Notes: generated by a model from the sequence alone, not told the origin. A stretch of 64,000 nucleotides of DNA from Acholoe squamosa (GCA_949317995.1 OX439040.1:58500089-58564088); one strand, 5' to 3'; positions 23,001-36,168 are shown, numbered from the stretch's first letter. A program made the numbers and translations.

Positions 23001-26000
23001 GAGGGGGGTGCAGAATTTTTTTAGTACATCTGATGAAATAGAATATAGGGGGAGATTACAATGGCATCCATTGGGGCAACAATCAATGTTTGTAAGTGGT
23101 TCCACCATTGGTAGTGATTGTGTCTACAGGAGTTTTCACACCTTCTACTACAGCAGCTTGCAGCAACATAAAGGGATGCACACAATAGTAAGGTGCTAAA
23201 TGTCTTCAGGTAGCCAGTGTTTTTGTTCAAAGGAAAATCCCTTAGCACATGAAATGGCACTTGTGCTAAGGGAGTGATCATTTTTTAACAACAGGGGGGG
23301 GGCTGGTGGGTTTGCGCGTGGACGCGCCAAAAAAATTTCGACCCCCCCCTCTCGAGGGGGTAAATTTTTTCGACCCCCCCCCCATAAGGGACAAAAATCG
23401 CGCGCGAACGTCCCCTTTTAGCATATAGTAACGCGCTGGGTTTTCAACTGAAAACAGGTGAAATTATTTTGACCCCCCCCCATCAGAGGTATTGAAAAAA
23501 TTCTGACCCCCCCGGTCAAGGGGTTGAAAAAATTCTGCCCCCCCCCCTCAAACCCACTGCCCCCCCCCCCCGTTGTTAAAAAATGATCACTCCCTAAGGG
23601 GAAGAGTGATTTTAGGATATTTCTACTGTGGGAATCAATTTTAGTGTACTATAGCGAGCGGTAATGAGTGGGAGGGCGGCGTTTTTTTTTTTGGGTATTC
23701 ACAATGGGGGGGGGGGGGTATTTTGGGTATTTCTGTGGGGGAGGCGGTTCATTTTGGAATATTCACATAGGGTGGACGCTTCATTTTCAGGTATTTGCCA
23801 AATGAGATTCTCACCCCCCCTGCCATAAATAATGAACGCTCCCTAAACCCCCCCCCCATATAAGACGCGCCTTATTATGGGATGTAAGTCTTTAGGTTTT
23901 ATCAGGATTTCCTGATTTCTGAAAATTTTGAATGACAAGTATTTTCCTTAATATGCAAGTGGTAGGAGGGCTGTTTGGTAAAATAGAAGCTTTTAATATC
24001 AAGTAAACATATGGCGCCCTGATTTTTGCCCATCCCTGCTTATATGCGGGAGATTACGGTAGTAGAATGGTACACATATTTAACAGTTAAAAGAATATTA
24101 AGTGAAAGCCGGACCGCAGGGGAAAATATATACCCAACAAATTATTCACAGACACGGTACCCACCATGGCATGTATTCTTAGTGGAATATACCACACCCA
24201 GTGAAATCGGTAATGGTGTACCTACTGGGAAATGATTTAGACTTTGACTCTCTGCACTTTCAGTAGTGTGTTACAGTGTTGTAATAAGTGGTTCAGCGCA
24301 TTTTCGAAAAATCTGAACACGCCTTATACACAAGTTTGCTTTTTTAGCCCAGTGTTTCCCCTGGGTCTTTGGCGGTGGGTTCCAGGCCAATTTTCCTGAT
24401 TTCTAATCACCGAGTTTAGAGTGTAATCATTGTTAGATCCAGGCCTCTTATCAATTTAATTCAAAAACCAAGTGTTAGATTGGGATCTCATCTCTCCAAC
24501 AATACATCTGTCTTGTCGATGAGCCACGTCTTTCCCTCTGAAAAGAGCTGCCATATTTAACTTACCTTTTCAAGTGCCATATTGATGACAAGCCCTTTAA
24601 CATGGGGTCTATGGTCGGACTGATTATCGATTTCAAAATCACCTTGATTCCTATGGAAATTGCTGATTAAGACGCCTAAAATTCAGCAGGTGTAGAAGTA
24701 ATCAGGCATGTCATATGAGCTACACATCCTTTGTGTGTCTGATTAATTTACTTCTTTGTTCCTATATATAAAGGGGGACCGCCATGTCGTCCTGCCTGCC
24801 ATACCTGTGATCTGGACTGCCATATTGTAGTTTAGATCGCAACCTGCCCACATTTTCCAGAATTTTTACAATAAAATTTGTTACTTGTTTGTTCTTATAT
24901 ATGAGAGAGGATGCTGTATGGCGGTCCCAGCAGTACATACAAGCTGGTAGGTGCTGTATGGCGGTCCCAGTAGTACACAAAGGGTGTTAGGGGCTGTATG
25001 GCGGTCCTAGCAATATAGATAGGCTGGTAGGGGCTGTATAGCAGTCCCAGTAGTACATACAGGGTGTTAGAGGCTGTATGGCGGTCTTGGCCACCCTTTG
25101 GCATGTACAGTCATACCTGGGGGCTAGGGCAAATGTAATCTGTGTGTTATCCATTTATTATGTGATTGACTAGACGTCAATCACATACTTATATATACAT
25201 AGACCGCAGCACAAAACCACATTGAAACAAAGAGGCATTCTGACAGACATAGGAACAAAGAGGGAAATTTGGCCCATACTCTGTCTCTGTACACATTGGT
25301 ATTGGTGTATATGTTTTGGTATATAATAGCCATATGATATAGTTGAAGGTAGCCCATAGGCCATGTAAATGGTACAGCTAGCATTTACACCTTAGAGACA
25401 GAGAATAGTCTCTGTTCTGGGGTGGTCACAGGTCAGCAGCTAAGAACAATAGGGGATTAAGGTATTTCTTCAAGCCTGCATGCACCAGTGGTCATTAACC
25501 CCCTCAGTGCCACATAGCAGCAGTAAAGTTATAACACTACAAGGGCATTGACCATAGAACATAGGATTCAATCACACGTAGGCCTAAGGCCTAGACTTAA
25601 CCATTTTAATTATGTAAGGCGGTCCTCTCACAATATGTAGACGACCTCATACACAAAGCCCCAAAGCTCCTCCTTTTCACATAGTTCTGAGCTTTTCTTG
25701 TGTATTGGCATTTCTCCTGTGTCTGAACCGGTCCCACTTGACCGGATTCTCCTGTATAGGCTGTTACCATGGATATCCGACGTGTCCTTGCAGCTTCCCT
25801 GCAGCTGCTGCTTCTACTCAGCGTGCGACCTGTGGCTATCCAGCGTCGCTCTGCTTGCCAATTTGTATGGCGGTCCTAGCAGTATAGGACTCAGTATGGA
25901 GGCCTAGTGGAGCCGCCATATTGAATTTCGCTGGTTGAGGTAAAACCCACTGATAAGACAAACCAATATGGGTACCTTGTCCCTGGTTAACACCCACTTC

Positions 26001-29000
26001 CAGGGACATGCTGGTCCCATCCTATCATTGTGTGTTGCCGGAACCAGCGCCAGACCAGCTTGTGGCCAATATATCGGCTGGTAGGGGCTGTATGGCGGTC
26101 CCAGTAGTACGCACAGGGTGTTAGTGGCTGTATGGCGGTCCTACCCGTCCCTGGGCCATTCATGGAAATATAGCACGCACCAATTCTTTTTTGTTTTATG
26201 TATATATATAGTAGTCTGTCCCACATTTGCCTTTCGTTATCTATCCCCTCTCTGTCATTCTGATTTGAACATTTTGTTTCTGTCCAATCACCTTTGCGGG
26301 ATACCAAGTGACAATTATGATTCTATTCACTTACAGACGGACCGATGGCACGACTATCAAATGAGCCATTTGTCCATGAAGTACGTTGGAACACGGACCT
26401 GCATGGACCAATTACCCGTAAACTGGTCAATGAAACACATAGTGAGTAGATTTACTTCTAGAATGAACAAAATATAAAACAATCTGAAAACCGGAGTCGG
26501 ATTAATAAACCATTTTTAATGTTGCATTGTATTACAATGTGTATGTCTACCATATTACATGCTTTATCTTTTGCAGATATATTTTTAAAGCTACAAAAAT
26601 GTGCCCCTCAGTCCGCAAACAGTCTACAAAAATCACAGTAAGTTGAACATCAAGTCTGGGATAATGCTAGGACTAAAATTGCATTTGCCATTTTGGCGAA
26701 TTTGGTCGCATTTCGATAAGCCAAATTCGGAATGAATTAGCCAAACAGAATAATCAGCATTAACACTATATATATTTTGCACATAATGATTTTTACCATT
26801 TACAACCGTAAAAGAAGGCCTAAACTAGTGGTAATTTGAGGGGATTCCAATGTTGACCACAGGCGGTATGACTGAGCCACTAGTGGAATTTTCTATAGAC
26901 TTTGATCGCCCAACAGAGAAAGAAAGCCCTGACTGTAAGTCCCAAGTTTGGGGGTTCTGTTTTTTTACCACATTGCGACCCTTTGATCAATACTTCTTTA
27001 AGAAACTTTACTGGATTATTGAAACATTTTATCAGTGCTTCATCTGAATGTGAATTTAGCTTATGATTTCCACTTGCAAATTTAGGGTTTTGAAAAATAA
27101 ATGAAATGGTGAGGATGTATTGAAAAAAAAAAACATCTTAAGGGTCGTGACCAATTCCCCTGAGATGATAGGGGGTTTAGTACTTTTGTTTTACATTAAT
27201 TGATATCATTTGCATGTGGAAATTATAAGCTAAATTGACGTTCTTGGAGTGGAACAACTTGTTTAGAAAAGTGTTGCCAACAAATATCTGACTTATACCC
27301 GGGGTTATGTGGCTCCATTTTCTTTTGAGCATTCATAATCCATAACCTTTAAAATGGTAAACTGACATAGTCCATGTGAATGAACGGGAATGAGAAAGTC
27401 GACCCTGGATTATCTCCTAAGTCCTATCCTATCTCCCAGAAGAGTATTACAATAATGATTAGCCAATTTGGCGAATTTTGAGGGGTAGCCTTAGCCAAAA
27501 TGAGCTTGGATTCGACATTGGCGATTTGGCGAGTGGCTAGCATTATCCCTGCCAGTATAGATAAGCTGGCTTTGAGTTTAGGGTTAAGGCAGGTTCTAAG
27601 AATAGACTAGGCATTAATTATTTCATTACCCAAGCATAGCATCGAGACAATATTTTCCTGCGTAAGGTTAAATCGATACTGCATACCATGTTATTTGTTA
27701 AAACCATTAATATTCAACATATTGGTATTGCTTAGTATAATGAACTGCAAGCAATGTGTCTATGAAAAACATTTGTTTAATGTTCCAGGCTTGTTAAGTT
27801 TAGTCGCGAGTACAGATCGGTCATCAAGGCCTGCCTGATGGACTTACAGAACGCATACAGTAAGTCAGCAGTAAATATGTTCTGTAACTTATACTTACAA
27901 ACAAGGTTTCTGGTCTCGTGAAACATGGAAAATATTTAGAAATCGCATTATTCAGAGGATGTGTCATTCCTGAACTGTATCGTTTGAAATATCTCAGATA
28001 TCCTTGTTGGTTAAAAGAAAAAATTGATCTAGTTTCGTGGAAATTATTAAGTTTAAGCAAGGATTGAACATTCCTCTGTATTTGCGAAATACAGAATACG
28101 TTATGAAGTGTTTCTATTTCTATTTCTTTCTTGCAGAAAAGAGCTGCAATGAGAATGACCCCAAGCAGCATGAATATGAAGCGCAGCTGCAGCTTTTTGA
28201 TATGACAGAACTCGTGTGGAGCCTCGCAGAGATACTCTTTATCGATGTCCAACCCAGTAAGTTGAAACTAATGTTCTCACTTGAAATATGACGTGATCCT
28301 TTGCACTCCTCATCCATACGATACTAGTGTTTGCTAATATGCAACCACATGTTCGAGCAAATTATATGAATTTGCGAAAATAAACTATTTCATGCAGGTC
28401 GATGGAAGAAAACATGTTTTTAGTAATATAGACAATTTGGGTGCTTCCTATATTCCTGACAATTTTCTCGATGATTTTGAGTTTTATAAACCATACAATT
28501 GCCTACAGGTGGTTCGGTTCTCGGACAGTTACTGGAGTGGATGCGGTGGCACTTCCTTGAGGGTGAGCATCTGGCACGTAAAGCGATGGAACACGACACC
28601 CCCCAGGACCACCCCAGCTACTGGGATGCTGTGAGTCAACACAAATATTCTCTATATTGGCCTTTAGACATTCTTAGTCTTATGATTTCCTTAATAATGG
28701 ACCTGTACAACACAGTATAATGTGTGGGTCTATACTTTGAGATTTTTATATATTTCAAATACAAATCATATATATTTGGCTTAGCTATCAAAGATAAGGT
28801 CCTTTTTTTTCTTTCTTTTTTTTTCTTCAAATTTTGCCCTTTTTTATTGACTTTTAGGTATATTGCTACATCCTCCAAGGTCGGGTGGAGGAAGCACGCA
28901 AAATGTTGTCACGCCATTCTGCAGCTTCATCAGATGCACATGTCACCATGGATACACTGCTCAAGAAGATGCCTCTCTTTGCTGTAAGAACATATTTGTA

Positions 29001-32000
29001 CACTAAAGTTGATTCAGACATAAGCGAATTCTAAACATAACACTCACTATCAAAGAATGCTAACTCTATAAATGAAATCTTTAAGAAACAAATCATAGAT
29101 GTTATTCATAGCAATTACCACAAAGTCAACAGAGTTGTAAATGACATTATCCAGTAGTGCTATTTTGTTTGTAGTTATTTAATGGTCAGTCGCTGGCCGA
29201 GTTTGAGATGAAGTGGAGACACTGGCAGGAGGAATGCAGTGTGGAGAAAAACAGTGGCGTCTTCGCGGGCAACAACCACTTTGAAACTATCTGCAGGGTA
29301 TGATATGAGAATTTGATATTAGATATAGGGTAGTCACAGCCTAGTTGATTATAAAATTATCATCATTCATAAAAGTACACTGTGTACATTATGATAGGAT
29401 TGATTGAATGTTGCAAAAGCTGTCAGTCAGTTTAATTGTATTTTTGCAATACACATTTTTACCTTGCCCCTCTACCCCACCTTCCCAGCTCAAGGCAATT
29501 GTAATAATATCGTGTATATTCTAATTCCTCCGGCTGCAGATCCTGTGTGGGGACGACCAGGTGTTGCTAGAGTTACGGGACCTGTGTGAGAACTGGTACT
29601 GTATGTTGGTCACACGCCTCCTCTACCACAACCCATCAGTTAAAGGTAAATGTGATTTCCACCTGACACTGGTTATTTACATATTTTACTTTCTGAAAAC
29701 TGGCCATAAAGCTTTTTATTAGGCATGTCACCAAAAGGTTACAAGTGGTTGTGTGGCTCTTCTGGCTATCATCACAATCCAATGGAGTGCTACAATGAAG
29801 TCAATACAGGATTGTGTTTTTAAAAATGTAGCTCCTCTAATCTTGAGATTAGATTTGAAAGATGAGAGATAACGCATGTATCTTAGATTACCGTGCCTCA
29901 GATTATGACTGCCTTTACAGCTATTGATGTGCAATACCATGCCCAGTTCTGTATAAACGCGTACGGTGGACAGGCACATCTCCAGGCCTGGGACCATATC
30001 CTGCTCGCCACCCTAGAGTTTGATATCCACCAGGTTATCAAGGAAGCCACGTAAGTACATTGGTGCACCTTGCCCAGAACAGTCTTATATGTATGTCTTG
30101 TTCTCTGTTAGATATTATATGAGCGATGGAAAGTTGACTTAGTTTGTAGAGTTTTGCCTTTGATTTAACTCAGGACTAGATTTGATTACCCTCGCTACAA
30201 TCAAGAAGACCCATCTGTTATCTAGGCCATACGAAGCAACCTGTACGATCAAACCAAATCAAAACATTTACCATATTGGCCACTATAAGCCCCAGGCGCT
30301 CATTGATTTCAACCAGGCTTTACCCCCTGCCCTTATTAAAGACTGGCAGTTATTCAAGACTTAGATCATGGTGGATCTTTAAATTTCAAAACCCCTCTAC
30401 CCTGGTGCTTTATTCAATACCGGCGCTCATTGAAATACCCGATGCTTATACAGGCCGATAGAGTATATACATGTACATTGTAAACTGCAGGTCTAGTTGT
30501 GGCAGCTGGTGGTTTGTGTCTCACCTGGCCGATCTGCTACATCACTGTGACATGTTGGAATCCCAGACCTTATAGTAAGTACATCTTTGTTTGATATCAA
30601 GAAAAAATACACCCTTCAAATTCTTCTCTGCTTTGATGTTTCGCATGGTCTTCCGGACCAAACATTGAACACCAGCTATGATGCATATATAGAGAGATAT
30701 TATGACTGTTAAGATAGGTTGGGTATCGATATTGCAATGCTACCAATACTGGCATCCTTGTCAGAAGAGCATGTATGTGGTAATTGTAAACTGGTACTGT
30801 TTTAGTTTTGGGTCGAATCTACGAGAGTTCCTGTTGCTGGAATATGCGACAAGCCTCATGTCCCACCACAGGTAAGCAATACTCGATAATATGAAACTAG
30901 CCCCTACCACTTAGAGTGTTAGCTTTATAAGAATCAAATTTCCCTCACTTTAATCCTTACTACTTTCTCTCTACTTCTATGAAAGTCCCTTTTTGATATA
31001 CCTTTGCATAGTGAAGCGAGTAAAAGAGCCCGCGCCTCATCAGAATCCAGAGTTTAGCCAATCTTATAAACCCGACCTTGGCATCTGTATTCCCACAACT
31101 CAACATAATATAACATATATTGTTGTTCACGTTTCTTGTAGCTTGTGGCAGATTGCTGCTGACTACCTCGACCACTGCCAACAGTTTGGGAGGTAAGATA
31201 TCTTTGAAGATGTTATTGTGTATATGTATGATTAAACACAGAGTTGGTGACCATCTAGTGAGCCGCCTTAGAAAAAGGATGCGGAGTAGAAATCGTTGAT
31301 TGCCCTCTTTATAAAAAAAAAAATACTTAAAGAAAAAATTGAAGAAAAGTGAAAAGTATGTGGTAATAGAAAAGCGGATTAAGATGTAACTTGAAGAGTG
31401 TTACTCTACATGCCTATGTGTGTTTGGGCCAGGTCGTACCTAGAACACTTCATCGACCACCTGCCACTAGAGACAGAGAAGAAGGCCCACAAGGTGCTGC
31501 AGCTATGTGAACACCGCTCCATGAACGACCAGGGTATGTTTTTTCCCCACAGGAAAGTCTTCTTCGTCCTACTTTTCAGATTTCCCCACATTCATTTTAC
31601 CCAGTTAGCTATTTTAATGGCAGCATGCCTTAGGCACTGTATTTATGTGTAGCATGGTTGTATGTCGAAAACATTACATTAAATATATGATGTTCTACAT
31701 AGCATCATGCCTTTAATTGGTACATCCAAATGAAGATGGGCTCAGACAAGTACCTAGGGTTGTCATTGACATTCTATTTTTGTCGATTCCGATTATCACG
31801 ATTTTTGGTCTTGATATTCCGATTTTCCCCCGATTTTATGATGTAGCACAGCCATGTTTCAATAAGGCTAAAATCAACTAAACTATGTGTGTGGGGGGGG
31901 GGGGAGGTCGTAAGGAGATATAATTAAAATGCACTGGACATTTCTATAGAAATTGTAGCAATAGAAGCTTTTTAAGGTGTATTTATACATGATTGATAAT

Positions 32001-35000
32001 TAGGGAATTCATATAAAATACCTGTACTGCTATTGGCACAATTTTGAGTAACAGGAAGACATCATACACATCCATTCCAATAGAACCAACAAGCATTCTC
32101 ACTACTACTTTTGTTTACACATATAAAAACTCCATGCCATTTTACTTATAATACTGTATTGCTATTTTCTTGTCAATAAATCATCACATTGCCCCTTCCC
32201 CTCATATCAATCACGTACATATGGAAGACACCAAAGCACTAAGCTGCCAGGAAAAATAATCACACTGTATTGCTTGATAATTTACTGGCCGAATAAAGTT
32301 GTGATAATGCAGATAATTCCTACTTAGTTGCATTATTTCTTTAATTTGATACCAAATATGTCTATATGGGTGTCAACACGTATCATAGAATTCAACCAAA
32401 AGTTCTTTTTGTCAAATCTGACATTATTATGTATCAATATAAGAGCAATGTCGATACGATATTCCCTATTTAAATAATGACGATACTTTGATGTTGTGGA
32501 TATCGATGACATCTCTACAAGTGCCATCGTGTGTACTTAGTATTCCGTGATCCCCTGAAGCATGGAAGTAAAGTTTGTTAGTATATTGACTTCGTGACTT
32601 TCAGTTCGTTCCATCTGTAAAGTCCTTGGGATGAGGGCTCTTCATACAAACCGACTAGGATCTGCGCTGTCGTGGGCTCTTCGCTCAAAGGTAAGGACCG
32701 AAAGCATCTCCTCTGATTTACAGCAACCCTATATAAAAGTAACTAATCAGGTGTGTCACGTCTTATATATGCTTTCATACGGGAATTAGAAACTGGGTGC
32801 AGCCTGTAGGAGAGAGTGTGTGGGTTATACATAAAATCCAGCTTTTACCGATAATTTACTGAAATAGTTTAGAGTAAATGGATATAAACTTAATCAACAT
32901 GAAAAAAAGGCAGTGAAGTCACTGCTTACACAGGTATATACCGATACATTTATATGATCAATTAAAAGTTCCTCTCTTCATTTCAGGATATAGCATTCAT
33001 CACATTTTTAGCAGAAAAGTAAGTAGAAAGAAAAACTCATTCATTTGCTTAATTTTTTCAGTCAATCAGAGATGCCACTTTTCCTGGTTTACCAGGAATT
33101 CCTGGTTTTTGATTCCAAGATTTCTGTATCAAATTATGTTAAATTCCTGGGAAAATGTGTCCAAAGTCCAGTTTTCCTGGTTTTTGTCGGCCAGTGAGTG
33201 GCATCTCTGGTCAATGTTGATTCAGGTGTGTACTTATCCATGTTACACTATGTGCTGAATTTTGTATCACTATGTCGCCCATAAATTACTAAGTATTGAT
33301 GAGTGATTGCGCTCATACCCTTACAGGTTCCTAACAGAGTACAGTGAGACGGGAGACTTCAGTAACTTGGACCTCATTGACCATCTTGGATCAGACATGC
33401 TGCTCAGCCCCAACCTCACATTCCTCGGTAAGTATTCAGTGTTGATAAATTCCTCCTTGTCACATCTTAGACACAATGCTTGCCATACATCTGTGATCCA
33501 GCATGATCTAGGAGGGGCACACTGTTGTGTGATAACACCCCACTCAGTTTGCATTACTCCATTACCAAAACAATACAATGTCACTTAGAAAATGTATTTG
33601 GTCTTGTCAGTTCTGCATAAAAAAAGAACGTGTCCATACTATGTATCCTGCTGATGTGGTTTATGCGGTGTGTTTGTAGGTAAATACAGGGAGTTTCATC
33701 GACTCTATGAGGATGGGGATTTCGCTGCGGCCGCCTCCCTCCTACTATCACTACTTACAGCGAAACTCGCACCTAAAAAGTAAGTGGATATTTGCTATTC
33801 TCTTCACCTCTAACAGCATAATGGTAGCTTAATGCATTATGCTTATTTGTTGGTATAAGATACTTCCCTTGTGATTATCTCGCCAGGACTGCATTCATGC
33901 ATCATGCTGACTATTGGTACACTCTTAAAGGGTCATTATGATGCATCCGTGCAGCTGTGGCGCATAGCTTGCCAGTGCTGCATTATGGCACTGTAATGAC
34001 TGACAACACAACATGAGCCTAGAGGAATCTTATAGCCTCTGAGGGACTAGAGTGCTTTGCATTAAATCTACCTTCTGTGTATACAGTCTGCACTGTAAGA
34101 AAGAATAATACATGTAATCCATTGTTTTCACATTCAGGTTCTGGATGACGCTTCTCATGGACGCTCTGCCCCTGTTGGAGGCTGAAGATGTAAGTGTCTA
34201 AAGAAATTGTAAAATAAAATCACGTCCAAAGATATACTGGGCTATTGGAGCCAGGTTTTCAGTCAGATCCACAAATTTGTAATCACCAACTTTAGGGTGT
34301 AATCATTCAGTGATATACTGTTAGTTTACACATTTTTCAAAAGCCAAAGGAAAGTTTCAAATCTCATCTATCAGACAACATTTTGTCCTCTATGGTGAGT
34401 GATGTCTTTCTCTATGAAAAAAGCTGCTGTACTTATGTCATGTTTTTGGGAGCTATACTGACTACAAGTTCTTTAACCATTGGGTCTATGGGTCAGATAG
34501 ATTTTGGCGATGAAATTAGCACATGGAGTCCTATGGGTAATCACCAAGTGAGACACTTTTTTTCAGCAGGCAATGTTTACAGTGTCCAAGCTATACACAT
34601 AACACATTGGGGACTGAGCGATAAACTAAGCATGCTAAGGATAAAGTTTTCTGTTGGGGCTAGGTTTCCAGGGGGCCAGGTGTCCAGGGGCTAGGTCTCC
34701 AGGGGGCCAGGTGTCCGGGGGCCAAGTGTCCAGGGGGGCCAGGTGTTCGGGGGGGGGGGGGCAGCACACAAGGGGGCCAGCACACAAGGGGTTTAGTAAG
34801 AGAAGATTATGCCAGACTGGTGTCAGTACATGTATAGATAATAGTCTCTATTTGTAAGTAATTAGTCAATATTTCGCAAGTGCTGATTCCTGTGACCCTA
34901 CAGGGTTGATAGAGGGTTTTATGGTACCTACCCTGAGCCTTCTGTGCTTCAATGCACAACGCCCAATTTTTATATGGGGGGGGGGTTGTAGACCCTGGGC

Positions 35001-35725
35001 CATATGTGATATATATCACACGTTAAATCTTTCTTTTCTGGAGTTCTATGAAAGAGAGATGTGTGATGCGGAGAGTAGGGGAGATTAATTGCTTTTTGTG
35101 AAGGCTGATCACTTAACACTCTTTTTAGACATAAATGCATGAATCACTCCGGACAAAAAAGATATGTTAGAAAACCCTAAAATGATTAAACATCTGTTAT
35201 AATCATTGGATTTTCAATTCAATAACCTTTGGGATTCTAGAAGTTGTGCAATTAAAGGGTGGGGGGAGGGGTGTATCGGAATGGGTCTATAAGGTGCGCA
35301 TTATATGTAAAGTCAATCCTGTATTGGTCTTGTCAACAAATGTCATATTCAACCTTTTTCAGGTGATATTTGACACACAACAAACATACGAGCTGATGCA
35401 CTGTCTGGAAGAATTATCACTGAAGCAACGACTTGATGAAATGTCACCACAAAATAATGAAAATGACCCGTCTTCTAAAACCATGCAGGTAGGGTAATAT
35501 AATGTGCTAATGCTGCCAAGTTATTAAAAAGAAGAAAATAAATAACATCCGATATTTAATGGAATAGTCACTAGACTTTTCAATCGTAGTGCAATTAAGT
35601 ACAGTTAAAAGTTTGGTTTATTTTGACAGAGTGAAGGAGACCAAGACAAGATATCACTGATGCGTCTGGCACTGGCACGAAACTTATCACGCGCAATTCT
35701 ACACGAAGGATCACTGAGAACATAA
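20089..35725 (+). CDS. NUP85: Nucleoporin Nup85 (Y-complex scaffold), 22 exons
   Basis: Alpha-helical scaffold subunit of the Nup107-160 (Y) complex of the nuclear pore. Coding exons: 20089-20148, 20472-20568, 26337-26441, 26577-26637, 27789-27859, 28137-28256, 28509-28630, 28858-28983, 29175-29297, 29540-29645, 29921-30050, 30491-30574, 30806-30871, 31142-31192, 31433-31533, 32605-32690, 32987-33018, 33327-33427, 33680-33779, 34138-34189, 35363-35488, 35630-35725. All introns are GT-AG, phases agree throughout, and the total is 2016 nt (671 aa; vertebrate Nup85 is about 656). Family signatures: YRSVIKACL (about 116), [13 protein letters not shown] (about 140), [11 protein letters not shown] (about 363), [14 protein letters not shown] (403-416), [12 protein letters not shown] (492-503), [14 protein letters not shown] (about 544), [14 protein letters not shown] (about 582) and a final [15 protein letters not shown]. 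Exon 1 (20 aa) is the least certain part, since it is not conserved. Intron 2 is 5.8 kb and packed with mobile elements. No defect seen, so it is probably functional. Confidence 0.95.
20803..21300. mobile_element. MITE C-long, copy 1 (6-bp duplication), NUP85 intron 2
   Basis: Inverted ends CAGAGATGTCAG...CTGACATCTCTG. ATATCT occurs on both sides (20797-20802 and 21301-21306). The interior is similar to 49706-50097, for example CTCATTTCAGAGGACATGAA. The ends resemble the short MITE C copies, which begin CAGAGATGCCACT, so the two are probably related. Confidence 0.75.
22235..22477. mobile_element. MITE D, copy 3, inside G
   Basis: Complete copy: CCGTAATCTCCCGCGTATAA at the left, GCGGGAGATTACGG at the right, TA on both sides. 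It is closely similar to the copy at 36997-37239, with several internal GCGCCTTATA motifs. Confidence 0.9.
22735..23060 (+). mobile_element. Degenerate B-type MITE containing repeat R
   Basis: It begins with a B-like left end (GGGAGTGATAATTTTTTCGA). It then runs into repeat R (22761-22931) and afterwards returns to B-like interior sequence (CAAAAATTTTTGACCCC, GGGGTGCAGAATTTTTTTAG). No right terminus is found. Confidence 0.5.
22761..22931 (+). repeat. Dispersed repeat R, copy 2
   Basis: Similar to 2241-2416 over its length, including TTAATTATTAGCCAATGAG and GCCCATGG. As in the other copy it sits directly after a B-type MITE left end. Confidence 0.7.
23270..23594. mobile_element. MITE B, copy 1, inside G
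   Basis: GGGAGTGATCATTTTTTAAC at the left and GTTAAAAAATGATCACTCCC at the right are perfect inverses with TAA on both sides. Long G and C tracts lie inside each end. A CpG-rich centre (around 23400-23440) includes GCGCGCGAACGTCCCC and TATAGTAACGCG, shared with copy 2 at 56897. Confidence 0.92.
24913..25112 (+). repeat. 40-bp minisatellite, five copies
   Basis: CTGTATGGCGGTC or a close variant starts at 24913, 24953, 24993, 25033 and 25073, an exact 40-bp period. The unit continues as CCAGTAGTACAYACAGGGTG or a variant. It lies in NUP85 intron 2. Minus-strand open frames through it are repeat products. Confidence 0.93.
26088..26157 (+). repeat. 40-bp minisatellite, second block of two copies
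   Basis: Two more units of the 24913 array start at 26088 and 26128, again 40 bp apart. A lone partial motif lies near 25864 (TGTATGGCGGTCCTAGCAGT). The blocks are separated by about 1 kb of different sequence. Confidence 0.88.
33067..33209. mobile_element. MITE C, copy 1 (6-bp duplication), NUP85 intron 17
   Basis: 143 bp, ends CAGAGATGCCACT and AGTGGCATCTCTG. GTCAAT is directly repeated on both sides (33061-33066, 33210-33215). The interior is an imperfect palindrome around ACCAGGAATTCCTGGT. Confidence 0.92.
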
Positions 35726-36037
35726 TTGACATCACCGACTACATGTGTATTATACTCATTGCATTATTACTTTATTGAGGGTAAGGTTACCTGGGCAAAT
35801 CTTTTGTACATTGTGTCAAGATATAAAGGGATCTGAAGATCACAACTTATGACTATACAGTGATCATTATGGCAGCGCTTTTGAAAATTGCATTTGTACG
35901 TTGTGGAAAATAAATGGAGCCGACTGGGGAGGGTAGGGGTCCATAGAATGTAAGGGGCACAGCTGTTTATATAACTGGTGTGATTGGGGGGTTGTAAATG
36001 TGTATGAATGAGCTGTGTATGTATGGCAGTGTTGCAT

Positions 36038-36168
36038 TAGAGATGCCACTTTCCTGAGATATTTAACACTTTTCATTGAAATATAAATATTCATTTATAA
36101 GAATTCGCTTAAGTTAACCGACATCATGAAAATTTCCTATTTGAGCCGGCCAGAGAGTGGCATCTCTA
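36038..36168. mobile_element. MITE C, copy 2, in the NUP85 3' UTR
   Basis: Ends TAGAGATGCCACT and AGTGGCATCTCTA, with matching changes at both tips. The flanks are TTGCAT and (A)GTGCAT, so the duplication is imperfect or mutated. If the poly(A) signal at 36434 is used, this copy lies in the mature NUP85 transcript. Confidence 0.78.

Larger units (their letters stand above)
21719..23843. mobile_element. TIR element G, inserted in D copy 2
   Basis: The left end GGGAGCGTTCATTATTTTTG and the right end AATAATGAACGCTCCC, each next to a G or C tract, are flanked by TAA on both sides (21716-21718, 23844-23846). The interior near each end has repeats of GGAGGCACTTCATTTT. It resembles MITE A in layout but not in end sequence. 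It hosts D copy 3, a partial B-type element with repeat R, and B copy 1. Confidence 0.75.
21471..24059. mobile_element. MITE D, copy 2, split by nested insertions
   Basis: The left end CCGTAATCTTCCGCGTATAA is at 21471 and the right end, finishing GCGGGAGATTACGG, is at 24059. Both are flanked by TA. Between them lies element G (21719-23843) with its own duplication, and D-type TATAAGACGCGCC resumes just after G at 23861. The two ends therefore belong to one older D copy pushed apart by later insertions, all in NUP85 intron 2. Confidence 0.65.
24062..26336 (+). other. Remainder of NUP85 intron 2
   Basis: Intronic sequence with no coding exon recognised. It contains the 40-bp minisatellite blocks listed separately and otherwise looks unique. 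Confidence 0.6.

Noticed and set aside
24895..25112. Possible CRISPR-like array
   Set aside because: The 40-bp units are contiguous without unique spacers, the genome is eukaryotic and no cas genes exist. It is a minisatellite.
28636..28878. Minus-strand frame with [10 protein letters not shown]
   Set aside because: A translation of a T-rich polypyrimidine tract before NUP85 exon 8.
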